64,000 nt of DNA from Peptidiphaga gingivicola (GCF_001652275.1 NZ_LVZK01000001.1:1364001-1428000); one strand, 5' to 3'. Numbered from the stretch's first letter, positions 31,475 through 41,362 are shown. The notes: generated from the sequence alone by a model not told the origin. Numbers and translations: made by a program.

Positions 31475-32827
31475 TCAGGCGAGCGCAAAGAGCCGCTGCT
31501 CGGCGTCGTCGATAAGCGTTTTGAGCGTCGAAGAATCGATTGCGGTGTCGAAGTCCCTGCAGCGCTGCGCCAGGCCGTCGAGCTCCTCGAGGCTTTGGCC
31601 GACCGCGTCGATGTGGCGGGAGACGGCATCGGCGAGCCCGTCGGGGCCGTCCGACGCGCCCTCGGAGTCAGAGTCTTGCCCCTGGTTCCACAGCATGAGG
31701 ACCTGGCGGGGAATCGCCAGCAGATTGGACGTTTCGACGATGAAGTCGGCGGTCTGCGAGGCGAGGTCGGCATGGGCCGCGGCCATCTCCTCCATCTCCG
31801 ACAGTCCCTTCCGCAGGGCGCCGCCGAGCATCGCGATGGCGTCCGCCGAAACGTCGGCGTCGGCCCCGCCGTCGATCAGCTCCGCGGTGAACTTGGCCAT
31901 CATAGTCGTGTGAAGCCGAGCCAAGGCCACCCTGAATCGGGTCTGCGCGCTGATTTTGTCCAGTCGCGCGAGCGCATCGACCAGCTGGTCCGTGGGTTCG
32001 CGCACGAGGTCCTTCATCTGCCCCCACGTTTCGAGGAGCTGGGCGAGTTTCTCCGTCGTCGATTCGCTTTGGCCGAGGGCCGCCGACAACGCGTCGTCGT
32101 CGACCTCTTTGCGGAGGCCGTCTCGCGTGGACCGCAGCGCGGCGGACAGGTCGGCTAGATCGTCCTGCCGGTTCATCCAGACGTCAAGCTCCTTTGCGAT
32201 GCCCTTGGCGTCGGAGAGCATCTGTGCCAAGGCGCCGCTGGCCTCGGGACGCTCGGGGAACTCGTCTGCGACGGACTCCCTCTTCGCAACCTCCGCGGGA
32301 AGCGCGATGTTCTGAAAGTCTTCGTAGGAGGGCATGCCTGCCTCGTCAAGCAGCTCGAGGATCTTCGCCGCCCCCTCGGAGGCGACCTGGCGCCGCGTGA
32401 GCCCGTCGGATTCGAGCTTCTCCTCGAAAGCCGCCGCCTTCTCGTATATCGAGAGGGCGGCGCCGAAAAGGCCTTCGCATCCGGGGCGTATTCTGACCGA
32501 GAGATAGCCGCCGTCTTCAAGGGGCGTGACCGTGGCAAAGACGTCGTACTCGCTGCCGTCGGAGGCCAGATTTCGCACGTAGGCCGCAAAAGGCTGGCCG
32601 GCTTTGATCGTTGCCCACATCGAGTGGAATACGCCGCGGGGCATCGCCGGATGCCGGATGACGTTGTGAGGCGCTCCGATCAGCTCGTCGCGGCCGTAGC
32701 GCGACAGCTCGACGAAGATCTTGTTCGAGTGGTCTATGATTCCGCGCTCGTCGGTTGCCGAGAAGAACATCTGGTCTGCGCCCACCTCGTGCGTTTCGCC
32801 TGTGACTTCTGCTTGTTCGACCTTCAC
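31475..32827 (-). CDS. Orphan cytosolic PAS-domain sensor protein
   Basis: 450 residues from GTG 32827, which has GAGGAGAG four nt upstream. Residues about 20-115 are a PAS domain of the kind found in Aer-like chemoreceptors ([21 protein letters not shown], then [20 protein letters not shown] and [18 protein letters not shown]). The remainder is helical, rich in Ala/Leu/Asp, with coiled-coil potential. No transmembrane segment, HAMP, kinase, GGDEF or chemoreceptor signalling tip is visible, so the output is unknown. It is upstream of the hydrolase-TetR pair on the same strand but that pair has its own promoter. Confidence 0.8.
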   Translation of the reverse strand: MKVEQAEVTGETHEVGADQMFFSATDERGIIDHSNKIFVELSRYGRDELIGAPHNVIRHPAMPRGVFHSMWATIKAGQPFAAYVRNLASDGSEYDVFATVTPLEDGGYLSVRIRPGCEGLFGAALSIYEKAAAFEEKLESDGLTRRQVASEGAAKILELLDEAGMPSYEDFQNIALPAEVAKRESVADEFPERPEASGALAQMLSDAKGIAKELDVWMNRQDDLADLSAALRSTRDGLRKEVDDDALSAALGQSESTTEKLAQLLETWGQMKDLVREPTDQLVDALARLDKISAQTRFRVALARLHTTMMAKFTAELIDGGADADVSADAIAMLGGALRKGLSEMEEMAAAHADLASQTADFIVETSNLLAIPRQVLMLWNQGQDSDSEGASDGPDGLADAVSRHIDAVGQSLEELDGLAQRCRDFDTAIDSSTLKTLIDDAEQRLFALA

Positions 32828-33057
32828 TGTTCTCTCCTCGTCGTGGGTATTCGCGGTGTTCGCGCTTTCTGACGCGAACATCAACCAAATTTAGAAGACT
32901 CGCCAGTTTCGCAGAAGATGCGGGTATGGGTAGCGATGCCCGTCGTGTGAATCGACACATTGGCGGGAGCGCGCCGATAATCCGCGACGCTCGAAGGCGC
33001 CGGGGGTCTCGTCTAGACTTGATGAGTCTGGAAACGAAGACGTCGGAAGGACAGCAC

Positions 33058-34248
33058 GTGGATCTCTACGAGTACCAGGCCCGTGAACTATTCGAGGCAC
33101 ACGGGGTGCCCGTTTCGGCGGGGATCGTCGCATCGACTCCGCAAGAGGCGGAGTCGGCCGCCCGCGAGCTCGGCGGCGGCCTCGTCGTCGTCAAAGCGCA
33201 GGTCAAAACGGGCGGACGGGGCAAAGCCGGGGGCGTGAAACTCGCCAGAAGCCCGCAGGAGGCCGCAGACAGGGCCGAAGAAATTTTGGGCATGGACATT
33301 AAAGGCCACAAAGTCCGCCGCGTGCTCGTCGCCTCCGGCGCAGACATCGCCCGAGAGTTCTACTTCTCAGTGCTGCTCGACAGATCCGAGCGCAGATGCC
33401 TGGCCATGTGCTCGGTCGATGGGGGCGTGGACATCGAAACCCTCGCAAAGGAGCGGCCGGAGGCGCTGGCCAAAGTCGCCGTCGACCCAAACGTCGGAAT
33501 CGACGAGGCGAAGGCGCGCGAGATCGCAAGCGCCGCTGGCTTCGACGCCGAGACGGGCGAGAAGGCCGTGCCCGTCCTGCTCAAGCTGTGGGACGTGTAC
33601 TCGGGGGAGGACGCAACCCTCGTCGAGGTCAATCCGCTCGTTTTGACGGAGCAGGGCGAGATCGTCGCCCTCGACGGCAAGGTGACGCTCGACGACAACG
33701 CGCGGTTCCGCCACAGCGGCCACGAGGCGCTCGTCGACAAGGCCGCGGAAGACCCTCTGGAGGCCAAGGCGAAGGCGCTCGGCCTCAATTACGTCAAGCT
33801 CGACGGCCAGGTGGGAGTCATCGGCAACGGCGCCGGCCTGGTCATGTCCACGTTAGACGTCGTCGCCTACGCCGGAGAGGAATACGGGGTGGGGCCGGCC
33901 AACTTCCTCGACATCGGAGGCGGGGCCGACGCGAACGTCATGTCCAACGGCCTCGCCGTCATTCTGGGGGACCCGGACGTGCGTTCGGTGTTCGTCAACG
34001 TTTTCGGCGGAATCACGGCCTGCGACGAGGTCGCGAAGGGAATCGTCGCCGCCCTCGACGCGTTGGGCGAGGCGGCCTCCAAGCCGATCGTCGTGCGCCT
34101 CGACGGCAACGCCGTCGCCGAAGGCCGCGCGATCCTCGCCCAGGCGAACCACCCCCTCGTCACCCTCGTCGACACGATGGACGGAGCGGCGGCCAAGGCC
34201 GCCCAGCTGGCCGCCGGGTCGGACGCGAAGCAGTCGGACGCGAAGTAA
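33058..34248 (+). CDS. sucC: Succinyl-CoA synthetase (ADP/GDP-forming), beta subunit
   Basis: 396 residues, an ATP-grasp subunit that couples succinyl-CoA cleavage to NTP synthesis. [19 protein letters not shown] opens the protein, followed by [18 protein letters not shown] and later the EVNPLVL metal site and [12 protein letters not shown]...NFLDIGGGA CoA-ligase region. GTG 33058 is chosen because GAAGGA precedes it. TAGACT at 33014-33019 may be its -10. The C-terminal SDAKQSDAK arises from a 15-bp tandem duplication (34219-34248). sucD starts 12 bp later. Confidence 0.95.
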   Translation: MDLYEYQARELFEAHGVPVSAGIVASTPQEAESAARELGGGLVVVKAQVKTGGRGKAGGVKLARSPQEAADRAEEILGMDIKGHKVRRVLVASGADIAREFYFSVLLDRSERRCLAMCSVDGGVDIETLAKERPEALAKVAVDPNVGIDEAKAREIASAAGFDAETGEKAVPVLLKLWDVYSGEDATLVEVNPLVLTEQGEIVALDGKVTLDDNARFRHSGHEALVDKAAEDPLEAKAKALGLNYVKLDGQVGVIGNGAGLVMSTLDVVAYAGEEYGVGPANFLDIGGGADANVMSNGLAVILGDPDVRSVFVNVFGGITACDEVAKGIVAALDALGEAASKPIVVRLDGNAVAEGRAILAQANHPLVTLVDTMDGAAAKAAQLAAGSDAKQSDAK

Positions 34249-34260
34249 GGAGCAGGCTCA

Positions 34261-35181
34261 ATGTCCATCTTCCTCGATAGGAATTCGAAAGTCATCGTCC
34301 AGGGAATGACGGGGTCCGAAGGGCGCAAGCACACGCGCCGGATGCTCGGCGCGGGCACGAACGTCGTCGGCGGGGTCAACCCCCGCAAGGCGGGGGCCTC
34401 CGTGGAATTCGACGTCGCCCCCATCGGCCCGGGGGCCGAAGAACGCGAGGCCGGCGCCGTTTCCGTCCCCGTCTTCGGATCCGTCGCGGAGGCGAAGGAA
34501 GCCACGGGGGCGAACGTCTCCGTCGTCTTCGTTCCGCCTGCGCACACGCTGGGCGCCGTCATCGAAGCCGTCGACGCCGGACTCGACCTTGTCGTCGTCA
34601 TCACCGAGGGCGTGCCGGTGAAGGACGCGACGGAGTTCTACACGTACGCCGCCGAGCGCGGCGTCAGGCTCATCGGCCCGAACTGCCCCGGGATCATCTC
34701 GCCCGGCCAGTCGAACGTCGGCATCACCCCTCCCGACATCACGGGGCCGGGGCGCGTCGGGCTCGTGTCGAAATCGGGCACGCTCACCTACCAGCTCATG
34801 TACGAGCTTGCCGACCTTGGGTTCACGACGTGCATCGGCATCGGCGGCGACCCCGTCATCGGCACCACTCACATCGACGCCATCAAAGCCTTCGAGGCCG
34901 ACCCCGACACGGAGCTCATCGTCATGATCGGCGAGATCGGCGGCGACGCCGAAGAACGCGCCGCCGCGTACATCTCCGAGCACGTGACGAAGCCCGTCGT
35001 AGCCTACGTCGCGGGTTTCACCGCGCCCGAGGGAAAGACGATGGGGCATGCGGGGGCCATCGTCTCCGGCTCGTCCGGAACGGCCGCGGCCAAGAAGGAG
35101 GCACTGGAGGCCGTCGGCGTGCGCGTGGGCAAGACGCCCAGTCAAACCGCTGCGATTGCCCGCGAAATCCTGGGGGTTTGA
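34261..35181 (+). CDS. sucD: Succinyl-CoA synthetase, alpha subunit
   Basis: 306 residues. The N-terminal CoA-binding Rossmann domain begins [20 protein letters not shown]; the phosphorylated active-site residue is His263 in [14 protein letters not shown]. With SucC it makes the heterodimer of the TCA cycle; in a PFL-fermenting organism it may also run in the direction of succinyl-CoA formation. AAGGAG precedes the ATG. The gene is followed after 30 bp by the convergent CDF gene; no hairpin terminator is evident. Confidence 0.96.
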   Translation: MSIFLDRNSKVIVQGMTGSEGRKHTRRMLGAGTNVVGGVNPRKAGASVEFDVAPIGPGAEEREAGAVSVPVFGSVAEAKEATGANVSVVFVPPAHTLGAVIEAVDAGLDLVVVITEGVPVKDATEFYTYAAERGVRLIGPNCPGIISPGQSNVGITPPDITGPGRVGLVSKSGTLTYQLMYELADLGFTTCIGIGGDPVIGTTHIDAIKAFEADPDTELIVMIGEIGGDAEERAAAYISEHVTKPVVAYVAGFTAPEGKTMGHAGAIVSGSSGTAAAKKEALEAVGVRVGKTPSQTAAIAREILGV

Positions 35182-35211
35182 GGTCTCCGCGCCAGAGGCG
35201 GCGCCGGCGCT

Positions 35212-36228
35212 TCAGGAGCCGTCGGGAGTGCGCGCGGCGCTCCTTGACGCCGCGTCCGCGTAGCCGCAGGCGTGAATCCCCGATTCGCGCTGCGAGGCCG
35301 AACGGGTCTCCAGTTGGAACGTGGAATGGCGGATCGCGACGTCGAAGTGCTCGGCCACGCACGTTCTCAAATCTTCGAGTATCGCCACCGCGTGCCCGTC
35401 CTGGAAGCAATCGTCGCCGACGACGACGTGCGCGGAGATGACGGGCAGGCCGGTGGCGACCGTCGAGGCGTGCAGATCGTGCACGCCCAGGACGTGATCG
35501 AGGCTGAGCATGTGCCTGCGGACCTCGTCCAGGTCCAAACCGCGAGGGGTGGTCTCCATGAGGATCGCCCCGGCCTCCCCGATGAGCTTGACGGCCCGCG
35601 GAAGGATGAGGGCGGCGATGAACAGGCCGGCCACGGCGTCGGCGCGCTGCCATCCTGTGGTCGCGATGACGACCGCCGCGACGATGACGCTCAGAGAGCC
35701 CAGCGCGTCATTGGCCACCTCTAGGAAGGCCGCGCGCATGTTGAGGTTGGACCGCCGGGCCGAAGCCAACGCCAACATCGAGGCGGCGTTGCCTAGGAGG
35801 CCGACGACGCCGAAGACGATGAGCGTCTTCGACGGCATGTCGGGAGGTTTGCGAAGCCGCCCGACGGCCTCGACGACGACGTAGACTCCGACTCCGGCCA
35901 GCACGGCCGCCTGCGCCAGCGCGGCGAGGACTTCGGCTCGCCGATACCCCCAGGTGCGCTTGGACGACGGCGGCCGCCGCGCGAGCGTCGCGGCGACGAG
36001 CGCCATGAGAAGCCCCGAGGCGTCGATGACCATGTGCACAGTGTCGGTCAACAGCGCGAGGCTGCCCGTGAGGGCGGCGCCGATCGCCTGGGCGAGCAGG
36101 ATCGTCGCGGTGAAGGCGAAGGCGACCGCGATTTTGCCCCGCGTGTCCGGCAATTGGGCGTCCGGCGTCCGTCCCGGCGAATCGGACGGGGCGAAGGGCG
36201 AGCCGTGCGCGTGGTCGTGCGGCGCCAT
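35212..36228 (-). CDS. Cation diffusion facilitator (zinc-type) transporter
   Basis: 338 residues. A His-rich N-terminus (APHDHAHGS) precedes six transmembrane helices; TM2 carries LLTDTVHMVIDASG, with the Asp/His metal site of zinc-exporting CDF proteins, and TM5 the matching ALGSLSVIVAA region. The C-terminal cytosolic domain (LDHVLGVHDLHASTVATGLPVISAHVVV) is the ferredoxin-like metal sensor. It exports Zn2+ or a similar cation in exchange for protons. ATG 36228 is used: the upstream gene ends 3 bp away, so it is the last gene of a four-gene overlapping operon. The link between metal export and phospholipid genes is unexplained. Confidence 0.92.
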   Translation of the reverse strand: MAPHDHAHGSPFAPSDSPGRTPDAQLPDTRGKIAVAFAFTATILLAQAIGAALTGSLALLTDTVHMVIDASGLLMALVAATLARRPPSSKRTWGYRRAEVLAALAQAAVLAGVGVYVVVEAVGRLRKPPDMPSKTLIVFGVVGLLGNAASMLALASARRSNLNMRAAFLEVANDALGSLSVIVAAVVIATTGWQRADAVAGLFIAALILPRAVKLIGEAGAILMETTPRGLDLDEVRRHMLSLDHVLGVHDLHASTVATGLPVISAHVVVGDDCFQDGHAVAILEDLRTCVAEHFDVAIRHSTFQLETRSASQRESGIHACGYADAASRSAARTPDGS

Positions 36229-36230
36229 CG

Positions 36231-36824
36231 TCACCGCCCTCCGTCTTCCCAGTGGCGGATCACTTTGCGCAGAAGGACGCCGAAGGTCAATCCCGTCGCC
36301 GCGAGGTACGTCCCGTAGAATCGCTGGGCCGTGCGGCCGAGCGGGACCTCGAGAATGCGGATCGCCGCGGTGAAGGCGAACATCCTCGCCGCGCGCTCGC
36401 CGGCGGCGTGGAGGAGGACGGGGCCCGCGGGCATGCCGCGGCGGCCCGATTCGGCCGCGAAGAGCTTGACCGGGATGCCCGTGAGCGCCTGCTTCCAATA
36501 GCCGGAGGCGCCTTTGTCGAGGCATTCCGACGTCGCGCGTTCCATCTCGGGGCGGGTCCACGGCGCGGGCGGGCGCGCTCCCGCGCGGGTGAGCGCGTGT
36601 GTGAACGCGACCCCGGCGACCGATCCCGCGACGACCGCCGTCGCACGCCTGAATAGAAGCCTCGGCTGGGCGACCCCCAGCCAGACCTGGCTCATCTCCG
36701 CCATGACGGGGAAGGAAACGGCCTCGGCCATGCCCCAGACGAACATGATCGCGTCCCCGCGCGCTCCCTTCATCGCCGCGTCGACGGCGGAGTGGACGGG
36801 AGAGACTTGCATACGCGCTTTCAT
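36231..36824 (-). CDS. Membrane protein of unknown function in phospholipid operon
   Basis: 197 residues with several hydrophobic segments. GDAIMFVWGMAEAVSFPVMAEM recalls the re-entrant loop of DedA/VTT proteins, but the resemblance is weak and I do not assign it. GRTAQRFYGTYLAATGLTFGVLLRKVIRHW ends the protein. The ATG overlaps the stop of the CDP-diglyceride synthase gene (ATGA) and its own stop nearly touches the CDF start. Position suggests a role in transporting or using the lipid made by the two upstream enzymes; this is inference. Confidence 0.75.
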   Translation of the reverse strand: MKARMQVSPVHSAVDAAMKGARGDAIMFVWGMAEAVSFPVMAEMSQVWLGVAQPRLLFRRATAVVAGSVAGVAFTHALTRAGARPPAPWTRPEMERATSECLDKGASGYWKQALTGIPVKLFAAESGRRGMPAGPVLLHAAGERAARMFAFTAAIRILEVPLGRTAQRFYGTYLAATGLTFGVLLRKVIRHWEDGGR

Positions 36825-37738
36825 CCCAACACCGCCGCGAGGGGAAGGACGAGCAGGAGGGAATCGACGCGGTCGAGCAGGCCGCCGAAGCCCGGCAGCC
36901 AATCGCCTGCGTCTTTGACGCCGGCCGCGCGTTTGACCATCGACTCGAGCAGATCTCCGAGCACGCCGCCCACGCCGACGGCGACGACGAGTCCGAGCGT
37001 GATGTGCCCGAGGAGCGTGAGGATGACGACGGCGCCCGCGAGCGCCCCGACGAGCCCGCCCACGGTTTTGTTCGGCGAGAGCGGGGACAGCGGGCGGCGC
37101 GCCCAAGCGAATCTTTTCAGGCCCGTCCCTCCGGTCCAAGCTGCGACGTCGGCGGCGGCAGCGGCGAAGGCGATGAGGAAGGCGTCGTGCCACAAGACGA
37201 CGAGGTGGGCCAGCGACCAAGGGATCCAGATTGAGGCGAAGCCCGTCAGCGTTGCCCTGCGCACGCCGTCGGCCGTGTCTCCGGCCACAACCGCGGGCAG
37301 AGCGCACACGAGAACCATGACCGGAGCGAGCGCCATCATATTCGGGCGCTGCCAAGCCGTCAGCGGATAGAGGACCGCCAGAACGCACAGGAGGATCGTT
37401 TCCGGCCGCGGCAGGCGCGTCATCCGGGCCAGCTCTCGAATCGCCTGGAGCCCGAGGAGGGTCGCGAGGAGCGCCGTTGTTCCCTTGCCGATCCAAATCG
37501 GTATGCCGACGGCGGGAATGATGATCGCCCAGGTGGTCCACCGGCGGTGGAGCTCCCTTTTGCGGGAGAGCGCGACGCCGATTCCCGCGAGAAGCAGGAT
37601 CGTCAGGGCCGTTACCGCAAGGAAGACCGCGCGCCCCTCCAAGCGCCAGCCGGTGAAGGGAACAGTGAACGTCCAGGACCTGTCGCCTCCGACGAGCCAG
37701 CCGACGAACGAGTCGCCGAGCGTCGTTGGTTGGGTCAT
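36821..37738 (-). CDS. Phosphatidate cytidylyltransferase-like protein (CdsA/YnbB type)
   Basis: 305 residues, about eight hydrophobic helices. The CTP-transferase signature is at the C-terminus: SPNKTVGGLVGALAG, then GGVLGDLLESMVKRAAGVKDAG and PGFGGLLDRVDSLL. The family makes CDP-diacylglycerol from phosphatidate and CTP in the membrane. Canonical CdsA has PGHGG, whereas here it is PGFGG. It overlaps both neighbours by ATGA. E. coli has a similarly paired set, ynbA-ynbB, next to its housekeeping cdsA; this locus may be the actinobacterial counterpart, a comparison made from memory. Confidence 0.88.
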   Translation of the reverse strand: MTQPTTLGDSFVGWLVGGDRSWTFTVPFTGWRLEGRAVFLAVTALTILLLAGIGVALSRKRELHRRWTTWAIIIPAVGIPIWIGKGTTALLATLLGLQAIRELARMTRLPRPETILLCVLAVLYPLTAWQRPNMMALAPVMVLVCALPAVVAGDTADGVRRATLTGFASIWIPWSLAHLVVLWHDAFLIAFAAAAADVAAWTGGTGLKRFAWARRPLSPLSPNKTVGGLVGALAGAVVILTLLGHITLGLVVAVGVGGVLGDLLESMVKRAAGVKDAGDWLPGFGGLLDRVDSLLLVLPLAAVLG

Positions 37739-38535
37739 TCGAACTCCTCCTCGGCTCGCTCGCTCCTGGCCTCGTCCGTCTCGGCCGCGTTGCCCTTCGC
37801 GTCGTTCTGCCCGGCCGCGCGTTCCTCTCCGACGGCCCTTTTTTGGGCGACCGCGCCTTCTTCCTTGACTTCGCCGTTCCTTCCCAACGCGGCGACGTCG
37901 GGCGGAGGGGCGGGCGCCGCCCTGTCCGCCGGAGCGGGCCCGACCTTTCCTCGCAGCGCCCTGTGCGTCTTCGCAAGCCTCACGGCGAAGGTCGCCAGGG
38001 AACCCGCGATGACGATCCAGCCGAAAACGGTCAGATGCTGAGGGAAGGCCGCCGCAAGAACGGCGGTGAGGCATCTCTCCGTCTTGCCGAAGGGGCCTCC
38101 GTTCAGGCGCGGCGCGCCCGCCCCCGCCGCGCAGAGCGACACGAACGTCGGCAGGGTGGCCGCGGCGGTCGCTGCGAGCAGAAGCGCCGTCGTCGACGTC
38201 GGCGAATCCGTTCGAACGGACAGGCCGACCAAGCCCGCCATGATGAGGAAGTCGGACAAGCGGTCGCCAATCTCGTTGAGGACGAAGCCGAAAGGACGGG
38301 AGACGCCTCGCGCGCGGGCCACTGCGCCGTCGAGATTCGCCCCTCCGAGCCTGGCGGCCAGGAAGGCGAAGGCGGCGACCCACCAGCCTTCGACGATCGC
38401 CCACGCTCCGAGCGCCGCGGCCGCCACTCCGACCGCCGTCCAGAAATCCGGCGAGATTCCACGGCGGACGGAGGCGGAGACGACGAACCCGAGGCGTCTT
38501 GTATACCAATACTTCAATGCGTACAGGGACTTCAC
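37735..38535 (-). CDS. CDP-alcohol phosphatidyltransferase family protein with altered motif (YnbA-like)
   Basis: 266 residues. The family motif D-x2-DG-x2-AR-x8-G-x3-D-x3-D appears as ANLDGAVAR...GFVLNEIGD: Asp69, Gly70, Ala73-Arg74, Gly83 and Asp91 are kept, but the first Asp is Ala66 and the third is Asn87. The variant (NxLDG...LNExxD) looks like the YnbA-type branch rather than random decay. About six helices follow, then a charged Ala/Glu/Lys tail of about 65 residues. It should join a CDP-diacylglycerol-type donor to an alcohol; which alcohol is unknown. First gene of the operon; ATGA overlap with the next. Confidence 0.85.
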   Translation of the reverse strand: MKSLYALKYWYTRRLGFVVSASVRRGISPDFWTAVGVAAAALGAWAIVEGWWVAAFAFLAARLGGANLDGAVARARGVSRPFGFVLNEIGDRLSDFLIMAGLVGLSVRTDSPTSTTALLLAATAAATLPTFVSLCAAGAGAPRLNGGPFGKTERCLTAVLAAAFPQHLTVFGWIVIAGSLATFAVRLAKTHRALRGKVGPAPADRAAPAPPPDVAALGRNGEVKEEGAVAQKRAVGEERAAGQNDAKGNAAETDEARSERAEEEFE

Positions 38536-38579
38536 ATCGATAGCTTATAGGCGCTGAAGGGCCCTGCCCATGGGATGTC

Positions 38580-38629
38580 CCACACCGTGGAAGACTCTTG
38601 CGAACCACACCGTGGAAGACTCTTGCGAA
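38580..38629. repeat. Exact 25-bp tandem duplication
   Basis: Two identical 25-bp units, 38580-38604 and 38605-38629, containing ACACCGTGGAAGACTC. It lies between the divergent phospholipid operon and the NTF2-like gene and may touch their promoters. Confidence 0.92.
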
Positions 38630-38725
38630 ACGCCCGGTGCGCCGAGCCCCTGAGGTATCATCGGATCGGCCGGGCGGCGTTCGATGGGGCCGCCGGGCGG
38701 GAAATCACGCGAAAGGCGGCGAGAA

Positions 38726-39190
38726 ATGTCTGAAAGTGCAAGGGAATTCGCCCGCAAAACATCAGGTTCGGACACCGAGGTCGACGGCGGCGCGGGGGGC
38801 ACTGACCACGTTGCGGGCACGCGCGGCGCCGTTGAGGGCGAGACCGTGCTTGACAGGTACTTTGCCCTCTCGGACACGGCCGGCGAAGCGCCGGAAGACT
38901 TCGAGGAGCTCATATCGCTCTTCAGCCCCCGGGCGCGGATCTCTCCCGGGCGCGGCGGCGACGTCGAAGGAATCGACGCCGTCAGGGCTTTCTACCGAGA
39001 GTTTTTTGATCGCAACGTCGAATTGCACCACGTGTGGAAGGCGAAGGTGCAGCCGGACGGGTTGCACTTTGCCCGGTGGGCTGTTGCGGGGCGCAGATCG
39101 TCGGACGAGGTCTTTGCCCTGTCGGGTTGCGACGTCGCCGAAATGGACGACGTCGGCCGGATCCTGAAACTCCGCGTCGAGATCGACTGA
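38726..39190 (+). CDS. NTF2/SnoaL-like domain protein
   Basis: 154 residues. After a charged N-terminus of about 45 residues comes an NTF2-like fold: LDRYFALSDTAGEAPEDFEELISLF, GGDVEGIDAVRAFYREFF, then the strands HHVWKAKVQPDGLHFARWAVAG and the late DVAEMDDVGRILKLRVEID. Such domains bind small ligands or act as isomerases; the function is unknown. ATG 38726 is chosen for AAAGG upstream. It is convergent with nagA. Confidence 0.75.
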   Translation: MSESAREFARKTSGSDTEVDGGAGGTDHVAGTRGAVEGETVLDRYFALSDTAGEAPEDFEELISLFSPRARISPGRGGDVEGIDAVRAFYREFFDRNVELHHVWKAKVQPDGLHFARWAVAGRRSSDEVFALSGCDVAEMDDVGRILKLRVEID

Positions 39191-39335
39191 AACGGCGGTT
39201 CGCCCCCGCCCGGTCGAGTCGGTCCGGTCGAGACGCACGGGTCAGCCCCATGCCGGAGATTCGAAACGGGCGCGTCCGCACGGAAGGGCCGGGCTGCGTT
39301 CGCGCAGGGCCGAAGCCGAGTTATCGCGGGCCGGA

Positions 39336-40592
39336 TCACTCCCTGACGACGCACACGGGGGAGAAGCCTCGGTCGAAGACGACGAAATTGGGCCGCTTGC
39401 CCGGCTCGAAATCGAGTGTTACGCCCTTCGCCCTCTCAATGGAGGCCGCCCTTGCGGGAACGGCGACGCAGGCGCGCACGATCTGCCCGAACGGGAGGGC
39501 GCCCCGCCGGGCGAACAGCGCGAGCTGGTCGCTCAACCGGGAGCAGCCCCCGGCAATCGTCTCTCTCCCCGCGAGCCGCGCCGCGCCTTCGCGCACATCG
39601 ACGTCGAGGCCCCCGAGGGCGTACCGCCCTTCGGGCATGCCGGCCGCGGCCATGGCATCCGTGACGAACGCCGCGTTTGCCCCCGCCCATTCGTGTATGT
39701 CTTCGACGAGGGCGGGGGCAAGGTGGACGCCGTCGCCGATGGTTTCCACGATCGCGCGCCCTTTCCGGGCCGCCGCCAGGAACTCCCTGACCGGGCCGGG
39801 TTCGCGATGGTCGATCGGCGGCATCGCGTTGAACAGGTGCGTGACCGTCTGCGGCACGCCCTCAAAGCCGAGTTCGGCCGCGCAGCGCGACGTGGCCTCG
39901 AGGGCTTGTGCCGCGGTTTCCCCGCTCGCGGCGGTGTGCCCCCAGGAGGGCTTGGCGCCGTGGGCGAGCAGGATTCGGACGGCCTCCATGGCGTGATCGG
40001 CCTCCGGGGCGATGGTCATCGTCTTGACGAAGCCCTTGCCCTCCTCGAGCCATGCCGCGAGCTCTTCGGGGTCGGCGCCGCGGATGGCGGCCGGATTCTG
40101 GGCGCCGGCCTTGTGGGGAGAGACGTACGGGCCCTCCATGTGGATTCCGGCCAGCTCGCCCGATTCGCAGAAGGGGACGAGCGCCCGGATCGCCGGCAGG
40201 GGATCGGCCATCGAGACGAGGGACGCGAGAAGCGCCGTCGTCCCGGAAGCGCGGTGGGCCCCGATCGCCTTGCGTATCGAGCGGGGATCGACGTCGTCGG
40301 GGAAGGACGCCCCGCCTCCGCCGTGGCAGTGGACGTCGACGAGCCCCGGCACGATGAAGGCCCCCGAGACGTCGGCCTCGCCCGAATAGCCCCGCGGAAG
40401 CACGCGGGCGAGGACTCCGCCCTCCAGCACGAGCCCGCCGCCGGCCTCCCTTCCATAGCCGTCGTAAACCGTTCCCGAGACGACCGCGTCGGGCATGACG
40501 GCTTCGACCGCCGCCGTGGGCTTGCCAGTGCCGACGGCGACGCGGCCTGCCCCTGCGCCGGCATCGGCGCCCTGCCTTTCGCCGACCGTCAC
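39336..40592 (-). CDS. nagA: N-acetylglucosamine-6-phosphate deacetylase
   Basis: About 418 residues from GTG 40592, whose GTGA overlaps the nagB stop and has GGAG upstream; ATG 40496 is the alternative and gives 386 residues. An amidohydrolase barrel: VPGLVDVHCHGGGG carries the metal-binding His pair, IHMEGPYVSPHKAGAQ the Glu ligand, SWGHTAASG and THLFNAMPP further ligands, and FVTDAMAAAG the catalytic Asp. It deacetylates GlcNAc-6-P to GlcN-6-P, the substrate of NagB, for amino-sugar use and cell-wall recycling. Confidence 0.95.
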   Translation of the reverse strand: MTVGERQGADAGAGAGRVAVGTGKPTAAVEAVMPDAVVSGTVYDGYGREAGGGLVLEGGVLARVLPRGYSGEADVSGAFIVPGLVDVHCHGGGGASFPDDVDPRSIRKAIGAHRASGTTALLASLVSMADPLPAIRALVPFCESGELAGIHMEGPYVSPHKAGAQNPAAIRGADPEELAAWLEEGKGFVKTMTIAPEADHAMEAVRILLAHGAKPSWGHTAASGETAAQALEATSRCAAELGFEGVPQTVTHLFNAMPPIDHREPGPVREFLAAARKGRAIVETIGDGVHLAPALVEDIHEWAGANAAFVTDAMAAAGMPEGRYALGGLDVDVREGAARLAGRETIAGGCSRLSDQLALFARRGALPFGQIVRACVAVPARAASIERAKGVTLDFEPGKRPNFVVFDRGFSPVCVVRE

Positions 40593-41362
40593 GCCAGGCT
40601 CCAACGCTCGCGATAGAGATCGGCGTATTCGAGGAGTTCCGCGGCCTCGGCGTCGACGAAAACGGTGAGGTCGGGGTGCATCTGGGCGACGGTCGCGGGC
40701 CATTTCGCGCTGATGGCGCCCTCGATCAGCTGGCGCACGGCTTCGGCTTTCTGAGCGCCGAAGGCGAGCAAGAGCAAAGATCGCGCCTCCATGATCGTTC
40801 CCAGCCCCTGCGTGATGCAGCGGGACGGGACCTTGCCGACGTCGCCGTCGAAGAAGCGGGCGTTGTCCGTTCGCGTTCGGCGGGAGAGAACCTCGACGCG
40901 GGTGCGTGAAACGAGCGATCCGCCCGGCTCGTTGAAGCCGATGTGCCCATTGGCGCCGATTCCGAGGATCTGCAGATCCACGCCGCCCGCCGCGGCGATC
41001 GACGCCTCGTACTGTCCCGCAGCAAGGTGCGGGTCGGCGTCCGAGCTCACGGGGGTGCGAAGGCCGGCCTCGGTCAACCCGGTCTTTTCCGGCCCCACGA
41101 GCTCGCGCCGCAGGACGTTGCGGTACTTTTCCGGATGGCCGTCCGCGATTCCCACGTATTCGTCCAGCGCGAAGGCGGCCGAGCCCTCCAGGGTGAAGCG
41201 CCCGGCGGCGTGCGCCTCGCGCAGCTCTGAGTAGAGGCCTTCGGGCGTGGATCCGGTTGCGACGCCGAGGGTCGCATTCGGCTTGCGGGCCAAAAGATCG
41301 ACGACGCCGCGCGCCGCGGCCGCCGAAGCTTCCTCGGACGTTTCGAAGATGCCGATCTGCAT
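40589..41362 (-). CDS. nagB: Glucosamine-6-phosphate deaminase
   Basis: 257 residues, close to the usual 260. It converts glucosamine 6-phosphate to fructose 6-phosphate and ammonia. Motifs: LGVATGSTPEGLY phosphate site, FALDEYVGI with the catalytic Asp, and GIGANGHIGFNEPGG. ATG 41362 has AGAAAGGGA upstream; the frame is open to 41392 without support. First gene of nagBA; an inverted repeat at the promoter is a likely repressor site. Confidence 0.96.
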   Translation of the reverse strand: MQIGIFETSEEASAAAARGVVDLLARKPNATLGVATGSTPEGLYSELREAHAAGRFTLEGSAAFALDEYVGIADGHPEKYRNVLRRELVGPEKTGLTEAGLRTPVSSDADPHLAAGQYEASIAAAGGVDLQILGIGANGHIGFNEPGGSLVSRTRVEVLSRRTRTDNARFFDGDVGKVPSRCITQGLGTIMEARSLLLLAFGAQKAEAVRQLIEGAISAKWPATVAQMHPDLTVFVDAEAAELLEYADLYRERWSLA

